From Candidatus Chlorohelix allophototropha (GTDB lineage Bacteria; Chloroflexota; Chloroflexia; Chloroheliales; Chloroheliaceae): a stretch of DNA of 64,000 nt. The notes beneath the pieces were generated by a model. That model did not search any database, was not told the DNA's origin, and worked only from the letters and a program-made list of their open reading frames with translations. Position 1 is the stretch's first letter; the number at the start of each line of letters is the position of its first letter. Shown here in pieces: positions 42,632 to 50,760 of the stretch. The position numbers and the translations under genes are program-made. The DNA lies in contig NZ_CP128400.1 in the NCBI RefSeq assembly GCF_030389965.1, positions 2,170,001 through 2,234,000 of the forward strand, in the 5' to 3' direction.

Positions 42632-44135
42632 GTAACAGTTCAGACCAAAAGCTTGGGAAGGGGAGGATGCCCACAAAAAGTGTCAAGGAGTGCTACCAAC
42701 AAATTTTCACCTTGCTTTTTCATGGTGGAAAGGTAGCCTCTTATCCGACAAAAGAAGCTGGCACCCTCCTGACTGCGAAAACAACCTGAAACTTTTTGTT
42801 GCACTTTAACCATCCGAATATCACGCTCGGCTAAATTGTTATCAAAAGGCACATCAAAACGGTAGGCAAACAGCAGCACTTGATGACGCTGTTTATCCAG
42901 CCGATCCAGTAAGTTCTTAGGCTTGCTCTGCCGGGGCTTGCCCCGTTTTCCACAAGGCCAACCACCCTCCGGAGGAGGATTAGCTGCCAGACCCTGTGTG
43001 ATCAATTGCTGGTAGCGCTCTTCGAAATGCGCTAACCGTGCACTGCTTAAACTGGTTTCAGACCTGGCCTTGGCGACTTCCACTTCTTCTTTCAAGTCCA
43101 CAAGAAGGGTGGTGAACTCAGCCGCCCACGCCTGCTTGAGTTGTTCGTGGACAAAAGCAAGTTCCCTGAGATGATGGGCGTTACACAGACCGTGGGTACA
43201 GGCATAGCGCAGATAGTTAGACCAACCGTCGTGGATCGCTACTCCCTGGAAAGTCGGTAAAATCCCAATCTCGTCTGTGGCTTTACTACCTCGCCGTAAA
43301 TGGTGAGCATAGTGGGTTAAATGTGGAGTGCTGGCTACGTGCAGCCAGTGGCGCTTGCCTTCTACATACAACCCGGTTTCATCGCAATGTAACACTTTGA
43401 CCTGGGTAAGCGCTGTCTTGATGGTTTTTTCTGGCTCAGCCAATTGCTCGTAGCACTCCGCTATCATATTGACCAAACTGCCGGGTGAAAGACTTTCGCT
43501 GTAGATTTCATTAAGTAGCTCGCACACCCGGGCATAAGGCAGCAGTTGATAAGTGATCAGGTAAACTGCCAGAGCCCGAAACCCAGGTCCGTATTGCACC
43601 CAATTCTTGACGGACTGCGGGAATTTGGCTTTGGTAACAGTCTGACAAGTAGGACACTTTTTGCTGTAAGTGCGGTGTTCGATGACGTGCAGTTTGAGTT
43701 GAGTAGGCAGCTCAAAAACCTGACGAGGCTCGAAGTGAGGTAGCGCTGCTTCTTTGGTTAAGTCAGTCTGGCACTTTTCACAGGTGGTGGGCAGATGCGC
43801 AATCACTGCATCTGGGTTTTCGCTTTGTTTAAGAGCCTGACCCTCGTGACCAGGTTGACCCCCCGGTTTCTTACCGGTGGATTTGCGCAAGCTGCGTTTT
43901 TTGGGCGAGCGCTTAAACCCGTCGGAAGAGGGTGGTTTTGATGAATTATGGCTATCTTGAGAGAGCCGGGCTTCAAGGGTTTGAATTCGTTCTATCAGTT
44001 GGGTAACCAAGGCATCCCGTGAAGTCAGTTGTTCTCGCAATTGGGCATTTTCTATTCTAAGTTGTTCTAGTTCTTGCGCAGGTGTCATTATTTTAGTCTA
44101 CCAGCCTCGTCAACTGACCCTGGCTGAATTGTTAC
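42632..44135 (-). mobile_element. IS66-family element (1504 bp) with 8-bp target duplication
   Basis: Ends GTAACAGTTCAGACC (42632 on) and, inverted, GTAACAATTCAGCC (from 44135). Direct repeat GATTAACA flanks it at 42624-42631 and 44136-44143, the 8-bp size usual for IS66. It carries only a tnpC-type gene, as in the ISBst12-like group, and sits between arsM and arsR. Confidence 0.88.
42640..44088 (-). CDS. IS66-family transposase (TnpC)
   Basis: 482 residues. The N-terminus is a coiled-coil/leucine-rich region (ELEQLRIENAQLREQL) followed by SSKPPSSDGFKR and a KKPGGQPGH linker, both hallmark IS66 motifs. A zinc-finger of four Cys (CEKCQTDL and CPTCQTV) and the DDE core (VLHCDETGLYVEGKRHW, then HDGWSNY, then NNLAERDIRMVKVQQKVSG) follow. 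Its TGA stop lies inside the terminal inverted repeat. Intact. Confidence 0.93.
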   Translation of the reverse strand: MTPAQELEQLRIENAQLREQLTSRDALVTQLIERIQTLEARLSQDSHNSSKPPSSDGFKRSPKKRSLRKSTGKKPGGQPGHEGQALKQSENPDAVIAHLPTTCEKCQTDLTKEAALPHFEPRQVFELPTQLKLHVIEHRTYSKKCPTCQTVTKAKFPQSVKNWVQYGPGFRALAVYLITYQLLPYARVCELLNEIYSESLSPGSLVNMIAECYEQLAEPEKTIKTALTQVKVLHCDETGLYVEGKRHWLHVASTPHLTHYAHHLRRGSKATDEIGILPTFQGVAIHDGWSNYLRYACTHGLCNAHHLRELAFVHEQLKQAWAAEFTTLLVDLKEEVEVAKARSETSLSSARLAHFEERYQQLITQGLAANPPPEGGWPCGKRGKPRQSKPKNLLDRLDKQRHQVLLFAYRFDVPFDNNLAERDIRMVKVQQKVSGCFRSQEGASFFCRIRGYLSTMKKQGENLLVALLDTFCGHPPLPKLLV

Positions 44136-44199
44136 GATTAACAATTAAAACCGTAAAACGAGGATTGGGGTAAATCCACCAGATTTTACCACCCAACGC

Positions 44200-44360
44200 G
44201 GGCGCATCACGATGCGCCCCTACGAATTAACTCTCATAAGATTTGGTTCGTAGTAGGGGCGGCGCTAGAGCCGCCCTTCTGAAATTTATTTACGGATTAA
44301 TTTGTTATTGTTCATGAATACGCCCGTTGCCACCCAACGAGGGCGTGGCTCGACACGCCC
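44200..44360. repeat. Three family H hairpins between arsM and the IS66 element
   Basis: Hairpins at 44200-44219 (CAT/ATG arms), 44256-44276 (GC/GC arms, GCTAGA loop) and 44341-44360 (TG/CA arms). The first two are linked by the lead AATTAACTCTCATAAGATTT, also found (ATGAGATTT form) before the pair at 18859. They could terminate arsM transcription before the rest of the ars genes. Confidence 0.75.
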
Positions 44361-44403
44361 TTACAAAATACAACCAACCGAACATTGGCGCGTACCCAGT
44401 CCT

Positions 44404-45261
44404 TTATAAAGGCTTGGTGGCACGTACAAAGGTACTGGCGAAGCGATTTACCAAATCATTGCTCAACTCATCGCCTAAAGATGCCACCCACTCAGGGAGG
44501 GGCGTACCCAAATCGGCAAGGCTGTAGCGGCGGGTGACTTCCAGATTCGCTTCGACAAAGCCGGCTGTCGCCAAATACTTCAGGTACTCGGTATCGGTGA
44601 GCGCACCCGCGATGCAACCAGCCCATGAAGAAAGGTCACGCCGGAAAGCGGTATCGTCCACCAACCATTCGGGCAAGCCCTTGTGAATAACGATGTCGGA
44701 AATGGCAAAGCGTCCGCCCGGTTTAAGCACGCGGAATGCCTCACGCAACACCGGCTGTTTATCCGCTGCCAAATTGACCACGCAATTGGAAATTATAACG
44801 TCCACCGTATTATCCGGCAAGGGGATAGCGGCAATATCGCCCTTAAGGAACTTAACGTTTTGTGCGCCCGCTTCGGCAGCGTTTTGGTGCGCCAGTTCGA
44901 GCATTGCATCGGTCATATCCAGCCCGTAAACAAAGCCAGTAGCGCCGACCCGCCGCGCCGATAGCAACACATCAATGCCGCCGCCGCTGCCCAAATCCAG
45001 CACAGTTTCACCCGCTTTTAGTTCAGCCAAAGCCGTAGGATTACCACAGCCCAACGAAGCGAGCTTTGATTTGAGCGGCAAGCCATCGAGTTGGTCAATT
45101 TCATAGATTCGATCTGAGATAGTATTTACACTTCCGGTATCGCTGCAACACGAACTATCGCAGCAACTACTACTCGATTGAGTGTCCAGAACGGTGAGCG
45201 CGATAGAGCTATAGCGAGAACGTACCGCTTCGGTAATAGCCTTATTGTCTTGAGTGGTCAT
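44404..45261 (-). CDS. arsM: Arsenite S-adenosylmethionine methyltransferase
   Basis: 285 residues from the ATG at 45261, with GGAGAC upstream. SAM-binding motif I is VLDLGSGGGIDVLLSA. The conserved arsenite-binding cysteines are represented by SSCCDSSCCSD at the N-terminus, SNCVVNLAADK in the middle and WAGCIAGAL near the C-terminus, matching the Cys positions of ArsM. It converts arsenite to methylated arsenicals. It is upstream of arsR in the same direction, now separated by hairpins and the IS66 element. Confidence 0.93.
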   Translation of the reverse strand: MTTQDNKAITEAVRSRYSSIALTVLDTQSSSSCCDSSCCSDTGSVNTISDRIYEIDQLDGLPLKSKLASLGCGNPTALAELKAGETVLDLGSGGGIDVLLSARRVGATGFVYGLDMTDAMLELAHQNAAEAGAQNVKFLKGDIAAIPLPDNTVDVIISNCVVNLAADKQPVLREAFRVLKPGGRFAISDIVIHKGLPEWLVDDTAFRRDLSSWAGCIAGALTDTEYLKYLATAGFVEANLEVTRRYSLADLGTPLPEWVASLGDELSNDLVNRFASTFVRATKPL

Positions 45262-45336
45262 AATTTGTCTCCTCATGCCTTGAATTTGAGAAAAGTTTGC
45301 ATCATCTGTTTGTAAATGAAAAGTAGTTTTATATCA

Positions 45337-45357
45337 TATTGATAATGTTCGATATAA
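45337..45357. promoter_or_regulatory. Second, weaker ArsR-like palindrome before arsM
   Basis: ATATTGATAATGTTCGATAT, an imperfect copy of the neighbouring operator, placed just downstream of the -10 box so that it would cover the transcription start. The two copies lie 37 bases apart centre to centre, suggesting cooperative repression. Confidence 0.5.
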
Positions 45358-45361
45358 GGAG

Positions 45362-45390
45362 ATTATAGCCATCATATTGATAATTGTCAA
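45362..45390 (-). promoter_or_regulatory. arsM promoter, perfect sigma-70-type consensus
   Basis: Reading the minus strand: TTGACA (45390-45385), 17 bases, TATAAT (45367-45362). The -35 box and half of the spacer lie inside the palindromic operator, a classic arrangement for a repressor that blocks RNA polymerase. Confidence 0.75.
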
Positions 45391-45393
45391 TAT
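45374..45393. promoter_or_regulatory. ArsR operator-like palindrome overlapping the arsM -35 box
   Basis: ATATTGATAATTGTCAATAT, nearly self-complementary (nine of ten positions pair). Shared with the site before acr3. ArsR binding is inferred from position and symmetry. Confidence 0.7.
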
Positions 45394-45425
45394 GTATTTG
45401 TGCAACCAACGAGGGCGCATCAAAG

Positions 45426-45445
45426 CAAGGGGATAAAACCCCTTG
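45426..45445. repeat. CAAGGGG/CCCCTTG hairpin
   Basis: Seven-pair stem with six-base loop. A near-identical hairpin is at 52814-52833 after the carboxypeptidase gene, so this is a third, smaller palindromic repeat type. The rest of the 478-base gap between arsM and the first beta-helix gene is AT-rich; beyond the ars control sites nothing else was recognised. Confidence 0.55.
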
Positions 45446-45739
45446 TCCTAACCCCTGCCACATTCCCAATGAAATTACTAAACAAAACAAACCAATTTTT
45501 ACCAAAGTTTGTTAAAATTTTACCAAAGTCTACTGGACATGAAAATCCTTTAAAGGTATAATTTTAATCCTAATCTATAAAAATATATAAAAGATTAATA
45601 TATTTTAATTAATACTTTAATATCTCGCGCTATGCCACACGCCATAACAACATTTTAGTCCTACTGGAAGGCTACCAATAGCCCGACCAGCGTCATTGAT
45701 AAAATTGATAAAGTTAAAGTGTAAGATTAGGAGGATACT

Positions 45740-47671
45740 TTGCACAAAGTATTAACAACCCGAAAGATGAAAGGCATAGCTGGAAGTTTAGTGGCTATCG
45801 CACTGCTGCTGTCTGTAAACCTATTCTCGGTGCATGCGGTGAATAACTGCACCTTGGCTGCGCTGACAACGATCGTTGGCACAGGCGGTACGCTCGACTT
45901 CGCTTGCGCCACCGATACCACCATCACCCTAACTGCTGAGCTGACGATTACCAACGACCTGACCCTGACCAACACGGGGGCAGGCAAGGTGACTATCAGC
46001 GGGGATACCAAGTACCGGATTTTCTACGTCAACAGCAACAAAACGCTGTCCCTCACCAATCTCAACCTGACCAACGGCAATGGCGCTGGTACCGGGCCTG
46101 GCGGGGCTATTTATAACAATGGCACGCTCACGCTAACCAATTCCAGCCTCTACAGCAATAACTCTACTTTTGGCGGCGGGGCTATTTATAATAACAACGG
46201 CACGCTCTCGATAACTAATTCCAGCCTGTATAGCAATACCTCTAGTGGGATCGGCGGGGCTATTTATAGCGGTGGGAGCAGCAGCACGCTCACGATAACC
46301 GATTCCACCTTGTCCAACAATTCCGCCAACAATAGCGGCGGGGCTATTGTTAACGATGGCGGCGGCGAGTTCTGGCTAACCAATTCCAGCCTCTACAACA
46401 ATTCCGTCGGCACTAGCGGTGGAGCTATTTTTAACAACACCAGCAGCACAATCACGATAACCAATTCCAGCCTGTATGGCAATTCCGCCAACAATAGCGG
46501 TGGAGCTATTATTAACTACGGCAATGTAAGTTTAATCAACGCTACTTTCGTTGATAACACTGGAACCGGCAATGGCAGAACCATCTACAACAGTGGTGGG
46601 ACGTTTGATATAAAGAACAGCCTGTTACAGGGCAGCAACATTTGTAATAGCAGCATCATCGATGGGGGCTATAACCTAGAGGTTGCTGGCACTTCTTGCG
46701 GGTTCAGCAATAACAACGTTGTCACCACCAACGCGAAACTGGGTGCTCCCGGCAATAACGGCGGACCAACCCCTACCATCGCGTTGCTGGAAGGCAGTCC
46801 GGCGATAGATGCAATTCCGTTGAGTGCCTGCAATGCGGCGTTTGGTATGAGACCTCCCGTTAACGGGCTGTTGTCAGCCTTGCCGAATGGTAATAGCGTG
46901 TACACCGACCAACGCCGGGTAAGCCGACCACAAGGCGCGGCTTGCGACATCGGCGCGTTTGAGTTTGCGGGAGCGCATCCCGCCGACCTGATACCGCAGT
47001 TGCGAGTTAGCCCGGATAGGGTAGTAGCTAACAACCTTGAGAATCTTATTTCCTTCAGCTTCAAAGTGAAGAACATCGGCATAGGCAGCGCGGGCAATAT
47101 TGTAATCACTATTCCGGTACTGCAAGGGCTGGACGTGGGCTACCTTGAGGGCGCAAGCGCGGGCGTGTGGGTTACGCAAGTGACCGCTTCATCCGTGACG
47201 ATTGCGCTGCCGACCATTGAGAAGGACAGCGAGGCGCACGGCACGCTGGTATTTCGCCCGAACGCCAACGCAGTTGTCGGAACTCAAATCGAGGTTCGTT
47301 ACGCGCTAACCTACAACGATGAAGTCAATGGCGGCAAAGCCCTCAACAGCAACAGCCAACGCTTTGTGTTCGGGGAAGTCGAGAGCAACCGCGATGAGAG
47401 CAAAGGGGCAGTGCAGCCCGGTGCAGCGGTAAGCGCGAATGTGGGCGAGAAGGTGAGCATCGTGCAGACGGGTTACCTAGCGGACGAACTAGTCTCGCAA
47501 TGGTACACCGCACCTGATGGCAACAGCGTTAGCCTCGGCGTACAACGCGCCAACGCCAAGGGTGAAGTGACCATCGTGGTGGATACCGCCGGATTGTCAG
47601 GCGATTACGCTATCGTAGGTTACGGCAACCGCTCGGAAGTTACAGAGGTGAACATTCTGACGGTAGTTTAA
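45740..47671 (+). CDS. Secreted beta-helix protein, choice-of-anchor Q / PMP-like (paralogue 1)
   Basis: 643 residues, TTG start with TTAGGAGG upstream. A signal peptide (about 11-34, ending VHA) is followed by a conserved strand-rich cap (ALTTIVGTGGTLDFAC). Then come six to eight imperfect coils of the type GGAIYNNGTLTLTNSSLYSN, as in polymorphic membrane proteins. After the helix there is the choice-of-anchor Q pattern (NNGGPTPTIALLEGSPAIDAIP, DQRRVSRPQGAACDIGAFE), then two Ig-like C-terminal domains (from ADLIPQLRVSPDRV). No LPXTG or membrane anchor was seen. Probably cell-surface, possibly adhesive or glycan-binding. It shares its ends almost exactly with the gene at 48148. Confidence 0.82.
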   Translation: MHKVLTTRKMKGIAGSLVAIALLLSVNLFSVHAVNNCTLAALTTIVGTGGTLDFACATDTTITLTAELTITNDLTLTNTGAGKVTISGDTKYRIFYVNSNKTLSLTNLNLTNGNGAGTGPGGAIYNNGTLTLTNSSLYSNNSTFGGGAIYNNNGTLSITNSSLYSNTSSGIGGAIYSGGSSSTLTITDSTLSNNSANNSGGAIVNDGGGEFWLTNSSLYNNSVGTSGGAIFNNTSSTITITNSSLYGNSANNSGGAIINYGNVSLINATFVDNTGTGNGRTIYNSGGTFDIKNSLLQGSNICNSSIIDGGYNLEVAGTSCGFSNNNVVTTNAKLGAPGNNGGPTPTIALLEGSPAIDAIPLSACNAAFGMRPPVNGLLSALPNGNSVYTDQRRVSRPQGAACDIGAFEFAGAHPADLIPQLRVSPDRVVANNLENLISFSFKVKNIGIGSAGNIVITIPVLQGLDVGYLEGASAGVWVTQVTASSVTIALPTIEKDSEAHGTLVFRPNANAVVGTQIEVRYALTYNDEVNGGKALNSNSQRFVFGEVESNRDESKGAVQPGAAVSANVGEKVSIVQTGYLADELVSQWYTAPDGNSVSLGVQRANAKGEVTIVVDTAGLSGDYAIVGYGNRSEVTEVNILTVV

Positions 47672-47683
47672 GTCGGCACCCTA

Positions 47684-47723
47684 TGGGAGAGGGGCTATCG
47701 CCTTAGATAGAAACCCTCTCCCA
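47684..47723 (+). terminator. Long hairpin after first beta-helix gene
   Basis: TGGGAGAGGG pairs with CCCTCTCCCA around a 20-base loop, 12 bases past the stop. No T-run follows, so termination is only probable. The remaining 424 bases to the next gene are AT-rich with half-hairpin scraps of family H (AAGGGCGCATC near 47818). Confidence 0.5.
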
Positions 47724-48147
47724 CAGAACCCGAATCTCCGAACCCGAATTGTAACAATTTGCTCAAGCCCCTTGTCTGAATCCTACCCCCAATTCCCCGA
47801 ATTTACACAACCGAACAAGGGCGCATCTTGTGGGAAAGAGCTATTGCGCTTGATAGTTCCCCAGAACTCCCCCAACCTCTGCCCTTTGTTGCAATTTAAT
47901 ATTGTTTTAATAACAAAATAATTGTATTTTTGTATAATATATTTAGGATGTTAATGATAATCCACAAATAATTAAATTATTTTAATAACTTGGTGCTATA
48001 CAGTTCTTAAAACTGCTTTCACTTTGTAACTGTATGCGCCTGCTTGAGTTGAGGGCGACAGGGTAGCGCATTCTCAAACTTGTTCCAGTACGACCAAACG
48101 TGGTTGTTTGAAAGGGAAAATTAAGGAGTCATGGGAAGGAATCAGTA

Positions 48148-50136
48148 ATGTTTAATCAAACCAATGTAGTAACGAAATGGAAAAAAGCAGGTGTTACAGG
48201 ACGATTAGCGGCAGCGTTGGCGGCTATTGCCCTGCTACTTTCTGTAAACTTAATCTCGGTGCGGGCGGTGGATAATTGCACCTTGACGGCGCTGACAACG
48301 ATCGTTGGCACAGGCGGTACGCTCGACTTCGCTTGCGCCACCGATACCACCATCACCCTAACTGGAACTCAAACCGTTGATGCAGGTCTGATTGTGACTC
48401 TGACCAACACCGGCGCAGGCAAGCTGACCATCAGCGGGGATAACAAGTACCTGATTTTCAATGTCATCGGTACTGCCGAGTTGTCCCTCACCAATCTCAC
48501 CCTGAGCAATGGCAGCGCTGGTAAAAACGGCGGGGCTATTATTAACAAAGGCACGGTCACGATAACCAATTCCACCTTGTCCAACAATACCACTATTTGG
48601 GCTGGCGGGGCTATTTTTAACTTCAACGGCACGCTCACGATAACCAATTCCAGCCTGTATGGCAATACCTCAAAAGATATAGGCGGGGCCATTGTTAGCA
48701 TCGGCGGCACGGTCACGATAACCGATTCCAGTCTGTATAACAATACCTCCAGCGGCGGTGAAAGTGGCGGCGGAGCTATTTATAACAACAACGGCACGCT
48801 CACGATAACCAATTCCAGCCTCTACGACAATACCACTGATTGGAGCGGCGGGGCTATTGTTAATGGCAGCGGTACGCTCATAATGATCAATTCCAGCCTC
48901 TACAACAATAACGCGGATAACAGCGGTGGAGCAATTGCTAACGGTGGCAACACAAGTGTGAGCAACACCACCTTCCTTAATAACACAGGAAGCGGCAATG
49001 GCAGCACTCTCTACACTGATGGTGGGGCGTTCGATATAAAGAACAGCCTGTTACAGGGCAGCAATATCTGTGACGGCAACATCACCGATGGGGGCTATAA
49101 CCTAGAAGTGGGCGCAGCGGGCAGCTACAGTTGCGATTTCATCAGCGCGCGCGGCAGCTTTACCACCACCGACGCGAAACTTGGTACTCCCGGCGATAAC
49201 GGCGGACTAACCCCTACCATCGCCCTGCTGTCCGGCAGCCCGGCGATAGACGCAATTCCGTTGAGTTTCTGCAACGCCGCGTTTGGCATGAGACCTCCCG
49301 TTAACGGGCTGTTGTCAGCCTTGCCGAATGGTAATAATGTTTACACTGACCAGCGCGGGACACCCCGACCGCAAGGTGCGGCTTGCGACATCGGCGCGTA
49401 TGAAGCTACACCTACTCCGATTGTGGGAGCGCATCCCGCCGACCTGATACCGCAGTTGCGGGTTAGCCCGGATAGGGTAGTAGCTAACAACCTAGAGAAT
49501 CTTATTTCTTTCAGCTTCAAGGTGAAGAACATCGGCATAGGCAGCGCGGGCAATATTGTAATCACTATTCCGGTACTGCAAGGGCTGGACGTGGGCTACC
49601 TTGAGGGCGCAAGTTCGGGCGTGTGGGTCAAACAAGTGACCGCTACGGGCGTGACGATTTCCCTGCCTAGCCTTGCCCAAAATCAGGAAGTAAGCGGAAC
49701 GCTGGTATTTCGCCCGAACGCCAACGCAGTTGTCGGAACTCAAATCGAGGTTCGTTACGCGCTGACTTACGACGATGAAGTCAATGGAGGCAAAGCCCTC
49801 AACAGCAACAGCCAACGCTTTGTGTTCGGGGAAGCCGAGAGCAATCGCGATGAGAGCAAAGGGGCTGTGCAGCCCGGTACAGGGGTAAGCGCGAATGTGG
49901 GCGAGAAAGTCAGCATCGTGCAGAAGGGCTACCTAGCGGACGAACTAGTTTCGCAGTGGTACACCGCACCGGACGGCAAGAGCGTGAGCCTCGGCGTACA
50001 ACGCGCCAACGCAAACGGAGAAGTGACCATCGTGGTGGATACCGCCGGATTGTCAGGCGATTACGCTATCGTGGGTTACGGCAACCGCTCGGAAGTTACA
50101 GAGGTGAACATTCTGACGGTAGTTTCAGCAAGTTAG
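48148..50136 (+). CDS. Secreted beta-helix protein, choice-of-anchor Q / PMP-like (paralogue 2)
   Basis: 662 residues with the same plan as its neighbour: signal peptide ending VRA, cap, about seven GGAI coils, choice-of-anchor Q closing region, and two Ig-like domains. The cap (from ALTTIVGTGG, identical also in DNA over about 75 bases) and the C-terminal 240 residues are almost identical to paralogue 1, while the coils differ in number and sequence. This looks like a tandem duplication whose helix has been reshuffled. Start ATG at 48148; the nearest purine-rich stretch is GGAAGGAA, eight bases upstream. Confidence 0.82.
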   Translation: MFNQTNVVTKWKKAGVTGRLAAALAAIALLLSVNLISVRAVDNCTLTALTTIVGTGGTLDFACATDTTITLTGTQTVDAGLIVTLTNTGAGKLTISGDNKYLIFNVIGTAELSLTNLTLSNGSAGKNGGAIINKGTVTITNSTLSNNTTIWAGGAIFNFNGTLTITNSSLYGNTSKDIGGAIVSIGGTVTITDSSLYNNTSSGGESGGGAIYNNNGTLTITNSSLYDNTTDWSGGAIVNGSGTLIMINSSLYNNNADNSGGAIANGGNTSVSNTTFLNNTGSGNGSTLYTDGGAFDIKNSLLQGSNICDGNITDGGYNLEVGAAGSYSCDFISARGSFTTTDAKLGTPGDNGGLTPTIALLSGSPAIDAIPLSFCNAAFGMRPPVNGLLSALPNGNNVYTDQRGTPRPQGAACDIGAYEATPTPIVGAHPADLIPQLRVSPDRVVANNLENLISFSFKVKNIGIGSAGNIVITIPVLQGLDVGYLEGASSGVWVKQVTATGVTISLPSLAQNQEVSGTLVFRPNANAVVGTQIEVRYALTYDDEVNGGKALNSNSQRFVFGEAESNRDESKGAVQPGTGVSANVGEKVSIVQKGYLADELVSQWYTAPDGKSVSLGVQRANANGEVTIVVDTAGLSGDYAIVGYGNRSEVTEVNILTVVSAS

Positions 50137-50163
50137 TTTAAGATTAAGTTTAAGATTAAGTAA

Positions 50164-50247
50164 GGGCGTATTCAAATACGCCCTTCTTTCTATTGCCACA
50201 GCCCTAAAGAAAATCCCAACCGCACGCGGGCGTGTTTGAATGCGTCC
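50164..50247. repeat. Paired family H element (43-nt spacer)
   Basis: First hairpin GGGCGTATTCAAATACGCCC (50164-50183) followed by TTCTTTCT, so it can double as terminator for the beta-helix gene. Second hairpin GGGCGTGTTTGAATGCGTCC (50227-50246) has two mismatched positions. The spacer starts TTCTTTCTATTGCCACAGCC and ends CCAACCGCACGC. Confidence 0.8.
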
Positions 50248-50418
50248 TCCTCTGCCTGTCTAGGTCATTGGGCGTAGAACACACCTATTCAATAGTACCG
50301 CCGCTAAATCGTTCCAGCGACGGTTATCGGTTTGCGTGATAGTTGCTATCATTAGCTTGTGAGGGAAAAGCCTCCGGTAAATAATAAAAAATAAAAGATT
50401 GCTTGAAAGGTAATGACA

Positions 50419-50598
50419 ATGAATTACGAATACTCAATTGAAATGTTAAACAATTATCGTATCCAAGAATTGCAAAAAGAAGCCGAACAATATCGCAAAG
50501 CAAGCGAAGCCAAAAAGAAACCCGCTAAAGAAAATTCTGAATACAAAGCTACGCCGCAACGCAAGCCTTTAATGGGTTTTCTGAGACTGGCACGCTAG
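50419..50598 (+). CDS. Small charged protein
   Basis: 59 residues from ATG 50419 (an ATG two codons earlier is possible), with GAAAGG upstream. The first half is a predicted amphipathic helix (MLNNYRIQELQKEAEQYRK), the second Lys-rich and ending MGFLRLAR. A rho-independent terminator follows at 50626, supporting a real single-gene transcript. Short helical proteins like this are frequent in Chloroflexota; function unknown. Confidence 0.65.
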   Translation: MNYEYSIEMLNNYRIQELQKEAEQYRKASEAKKKPAKENSEYKATPQRKPLMGFLRLAR

Positions 50599-50625
50599 AT
50601 AAAATGCAAATATATAAATGAACTG

Positions 50626-50652
50626 ACCAGCTTGCAAGGGCTGGTTTTTTTA
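50626..50652 (+). terminator. Rho-independent terminator
   Basis: ACCAGC and GCTGGT pair, with inner CTTG/CAAG extending the stem, followed by seven T. It closes the small-protein gene. Confidence 0.85.
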
Positions 50653-50760
50653 TAATTTTGAGGTAAAATAAACCTATCGGACTAGACATAAACAATAATA
50701 CGTGCTATTATCCAAGGCAAAATAGCTCCTGAATTTTATTCCCAGGTTGGAGAATTGTCC

